From Bacteroidota bacterium (lineage in GTDB: Bacteria > Bacteroidota > Bacteroidia > UKL13-3), in contig CANFSD010000021.1 of the NCBI GenBank assembly GCA_947449515.1, positions 1-14,474 of the forward strand: a stretch of 14,474 nt of DNA, in the 5' to 3' direction. This document shows, in pieces, positions 13,625 through 14,474 of the stretch (positions are counted from its first letter, which is position 1; each line of letters starts with the position of its first letter). The notes under the pieces were generated by a model that saw only the letters and a list, made by a program, of their open reading frames with translations, was not told the origin of the DNA and searched no databases. The position numbers and the translations under genes were made by a program.

Positions 13625-14441
13625 GGGCAAATGCTTGCCTATCTAGGTTAAGTGCAATTTCCTTTTGATCAAAAAACGAAACAATATTTTCGGTAGCCAT
13701 ATTACCTGTTAAGGCATCTGTGGCCATTGGGCAGCCCCCAAATCCTTTAATGGCGCCATCATAACGCATACAACCACTTTGGTATGCTGCAGCTATTTTC
13801 TCTTCCCAAGTTGTAGGGGTGGTATGCAAATGTGCACCAAATTCTACTTGAGGTAATTCTTTGATCAAGGCAGTGAAAATAGCTGAAATATCAGCAGGTT
13901 TGGCTATTCCAATGGTATCGCTTAAGGATATTATTTGAACACCCATGGCAACAATTTTTTCTACCCATTGTGCAACAATTGCTGCGTTCCAAACATCGCC
14001 ATACGGGTTTCCAAATCCCATACTGATATAAATAACCAACTTTTTCCCGTTTTTAAGACATAAATCTTGAATTGCGGCAACCGTTTTTAAAGATTCTACA
14101 ATAGAACTATTGGTATTTCTTTGTTGGAAGGTTTCAGAAACAGAAAAAGGAAAGCCCAAATAAGTAATTTCTGGATGCAAACAAGCGGCTTCCGCACCTC
14201 TTGTATTTGCCACAATTGCTAAGAGTTTGGTTCGAACCGAAGCCAAGTCTAAACGCGCCAAAACCTCTGTTGTATCTTGAAGTTGCGGGATTGCTTTAGG
14301 AGAAACAAAGCTACCAAAATCCAATGTATCAAAACCTACCTGAAGCAATTGGTTAAGGTAGTTTACTTTTATATCTGTAGGAATAAACTGATGTAAGCCT
14401 TGCATAGCATCACGCGGACATTCAATGAGTTTGATTGGCAT
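13584..14441 (-). CDS. Hydroxymethylglutaryl-CoA lyase
   Basis: This TIM-barrel enzyme of the HMGL-like family cleaves HMG-CoA to acetyl-CoA and acetoacetate, the last step of leucine breakdown. The 285 residues from ATG 14441 include IECPRDAMQG with catalytic R10 and D11, FVSPKAIPQL, YISMGFGNPYGD, LSDTIGIA, metal-binding HLH in GAHLHTTP, and the catalytic-loop GFGGCPMA with the lyase-specific Cys. These favour HMG-CoA lyase over homocitrate or isopropylmalate synthases. The GTG at 14471 would add ten residues but is unnecessary, because homologues start just before the IECPRD strand. It carries one GGTTCGAACC palindrome, encoding SVRT. Its 3' end overlaps the serine hydrolase gene by 41 nt. 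No other leucine-degradation gene is in view. Confidence 0.93.
   Translation of the reverse strand: MPIKLIECPRDAMQGLHQFIPTDIKVNYLNQLLQVGFDTLDFGSFVSPKAIPQLQDTTEVLARLDLASVRTKLLAIVANTRGAEAACLHPEITYLGFPFSVSETFQQRNTNSSIVESLKTVAAIQDLCLKNGKKLVIYISMGFGNPYGDVWNAAIVAQWVEKIVAMGVQIISLSDTIGIAKPADISAIFTALIKELPQVEFGAHLHTTPTTWEEKIAAAYQSGCMRYDGAIKGFGGCPMATDALTGNMATENIVSFFDQKEIALNLDRQAFALSLDQANFVFSQS
14229..14238 (-). repeat. GGTTCGAACC palindrome, copy 6
   Basis: Perfect palindrome inside the HMG-CoA lyase gene. On the reverse strand the flanks are GCTTC and AAACT, so the extended consensus is in the gene's sense direction, encoding Ser-Val-Arg-Thr. Confidence 0.8.
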
Positions 14442-14474
14442 TAACGTATAATTTTTATGAAATACAAGCACAAA

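Noticed and set aside
4006..14238. GGTTCGAACC copies as tRNA T-arms or tRNA remnants
   Set aside because: The motif resembles the T-loop sequence GGTTCGAAYCC, but no acceptor, D or anticodon arms surround any copy. Five copies lie inside intact conserved genes, and the motif ends CCAA rather than continuing a T-stem.
14442..14471. N-terminal extension of HMG-CoA lyase from GTG 14471
   Set aside because: Ten extra residues precede the conserved IECPRD strand without homology, and ATG 14441 gives the normal length.
1..14474. Mobile elements, CRISPR arrays, integrase attachment sites, rRNA
   Set aside because: No transposase, recombinase, spaced direct repeats, terminal inverted repeats or rRNA-like sequence was seen. 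The window reads as ordinary chromosomal genes.

Overview
This window is AT-rich chromosomal DNA from a member of the Bacteroidota. The evidence is a secreted protein with a type IX secretion (T9SS) C-terminal sorting domain, the N-terminus of a CHU_C/gliding-motility-type surface protein, several TANNTTTG-like -7 promoter boxes close to start codons, little sign of Shine-Dalgarno sites, and Bacteroidota-type versions of aspartate kinase, WbqC and deoxynucleoside kinase. I cannot place it below phylum with confidence. No mobile element, CRISPR array, rRNA or tRNA gene is visible.

Layout. 1-168 (-): 5' end of a secreted surface protein that runs off the left edge. 439-1698 (+): aspartate kinase, ending 1 nt from the stop of a convergent orphan 7TM sensor histidine kinase (1700-3670, -). 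3718-5822 (+): a three-gene run made of a GNAT-like protein resembling the C-terminal part of phage Hef/Vsr-type endonucleases, miaA overlapping it by 4 nt, and a small internally duplicated membrane protein. 5871-6602 (+): a T9SS cargo protein followed by a strong hairpin terminator. 6644-8781 (-): a copper-exporting P1B ATPase locus in which the N-terminal HMA domain and the ATPase core are in different frames, joined at an 11-A tract. 8922-9680 (+): queuosine precursor transporter. 9688-10125 (-): small lipoprotein. 10202-12005 (+): folK, deoxynucleoside kinase and a WbqC-like protein in a compact cluster. 12044-13624 (+): secreted serine beta-lactamase-like hydrolase, overlapping at its 3' end by 41 nt the convergent HMG-CoA lyase (13584-14441, -).

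Most genes are core metabolic or housekeeping genes with no single pathway linking them. miaA and the queuosine precursor transporter both serve tRNA anticodon-loop modification. folK and the deoxynucleoside kinase serve folate and deoxynucleotide supply.

Two signals stand out. (1) The perfect 10-bp palindrome GGTTCGAACC occurs six times, with an extended consensus TTCGGTTCGAACCAAA. It is read in different frames and strands in five genes and once in an intergenic gap, so it behaves as a DNA-level element comparable in kind to the cyanobacterial HIP1 palindrome. (2) The copA poly-A tract could yield both a free 83-residue copper chaperone and, by -1 slippage, a full-length 712-residue ATPase, similar in logic to the programmed frameshift known in E. 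coli copA. A homopolymer sequencing error is the main alternative.
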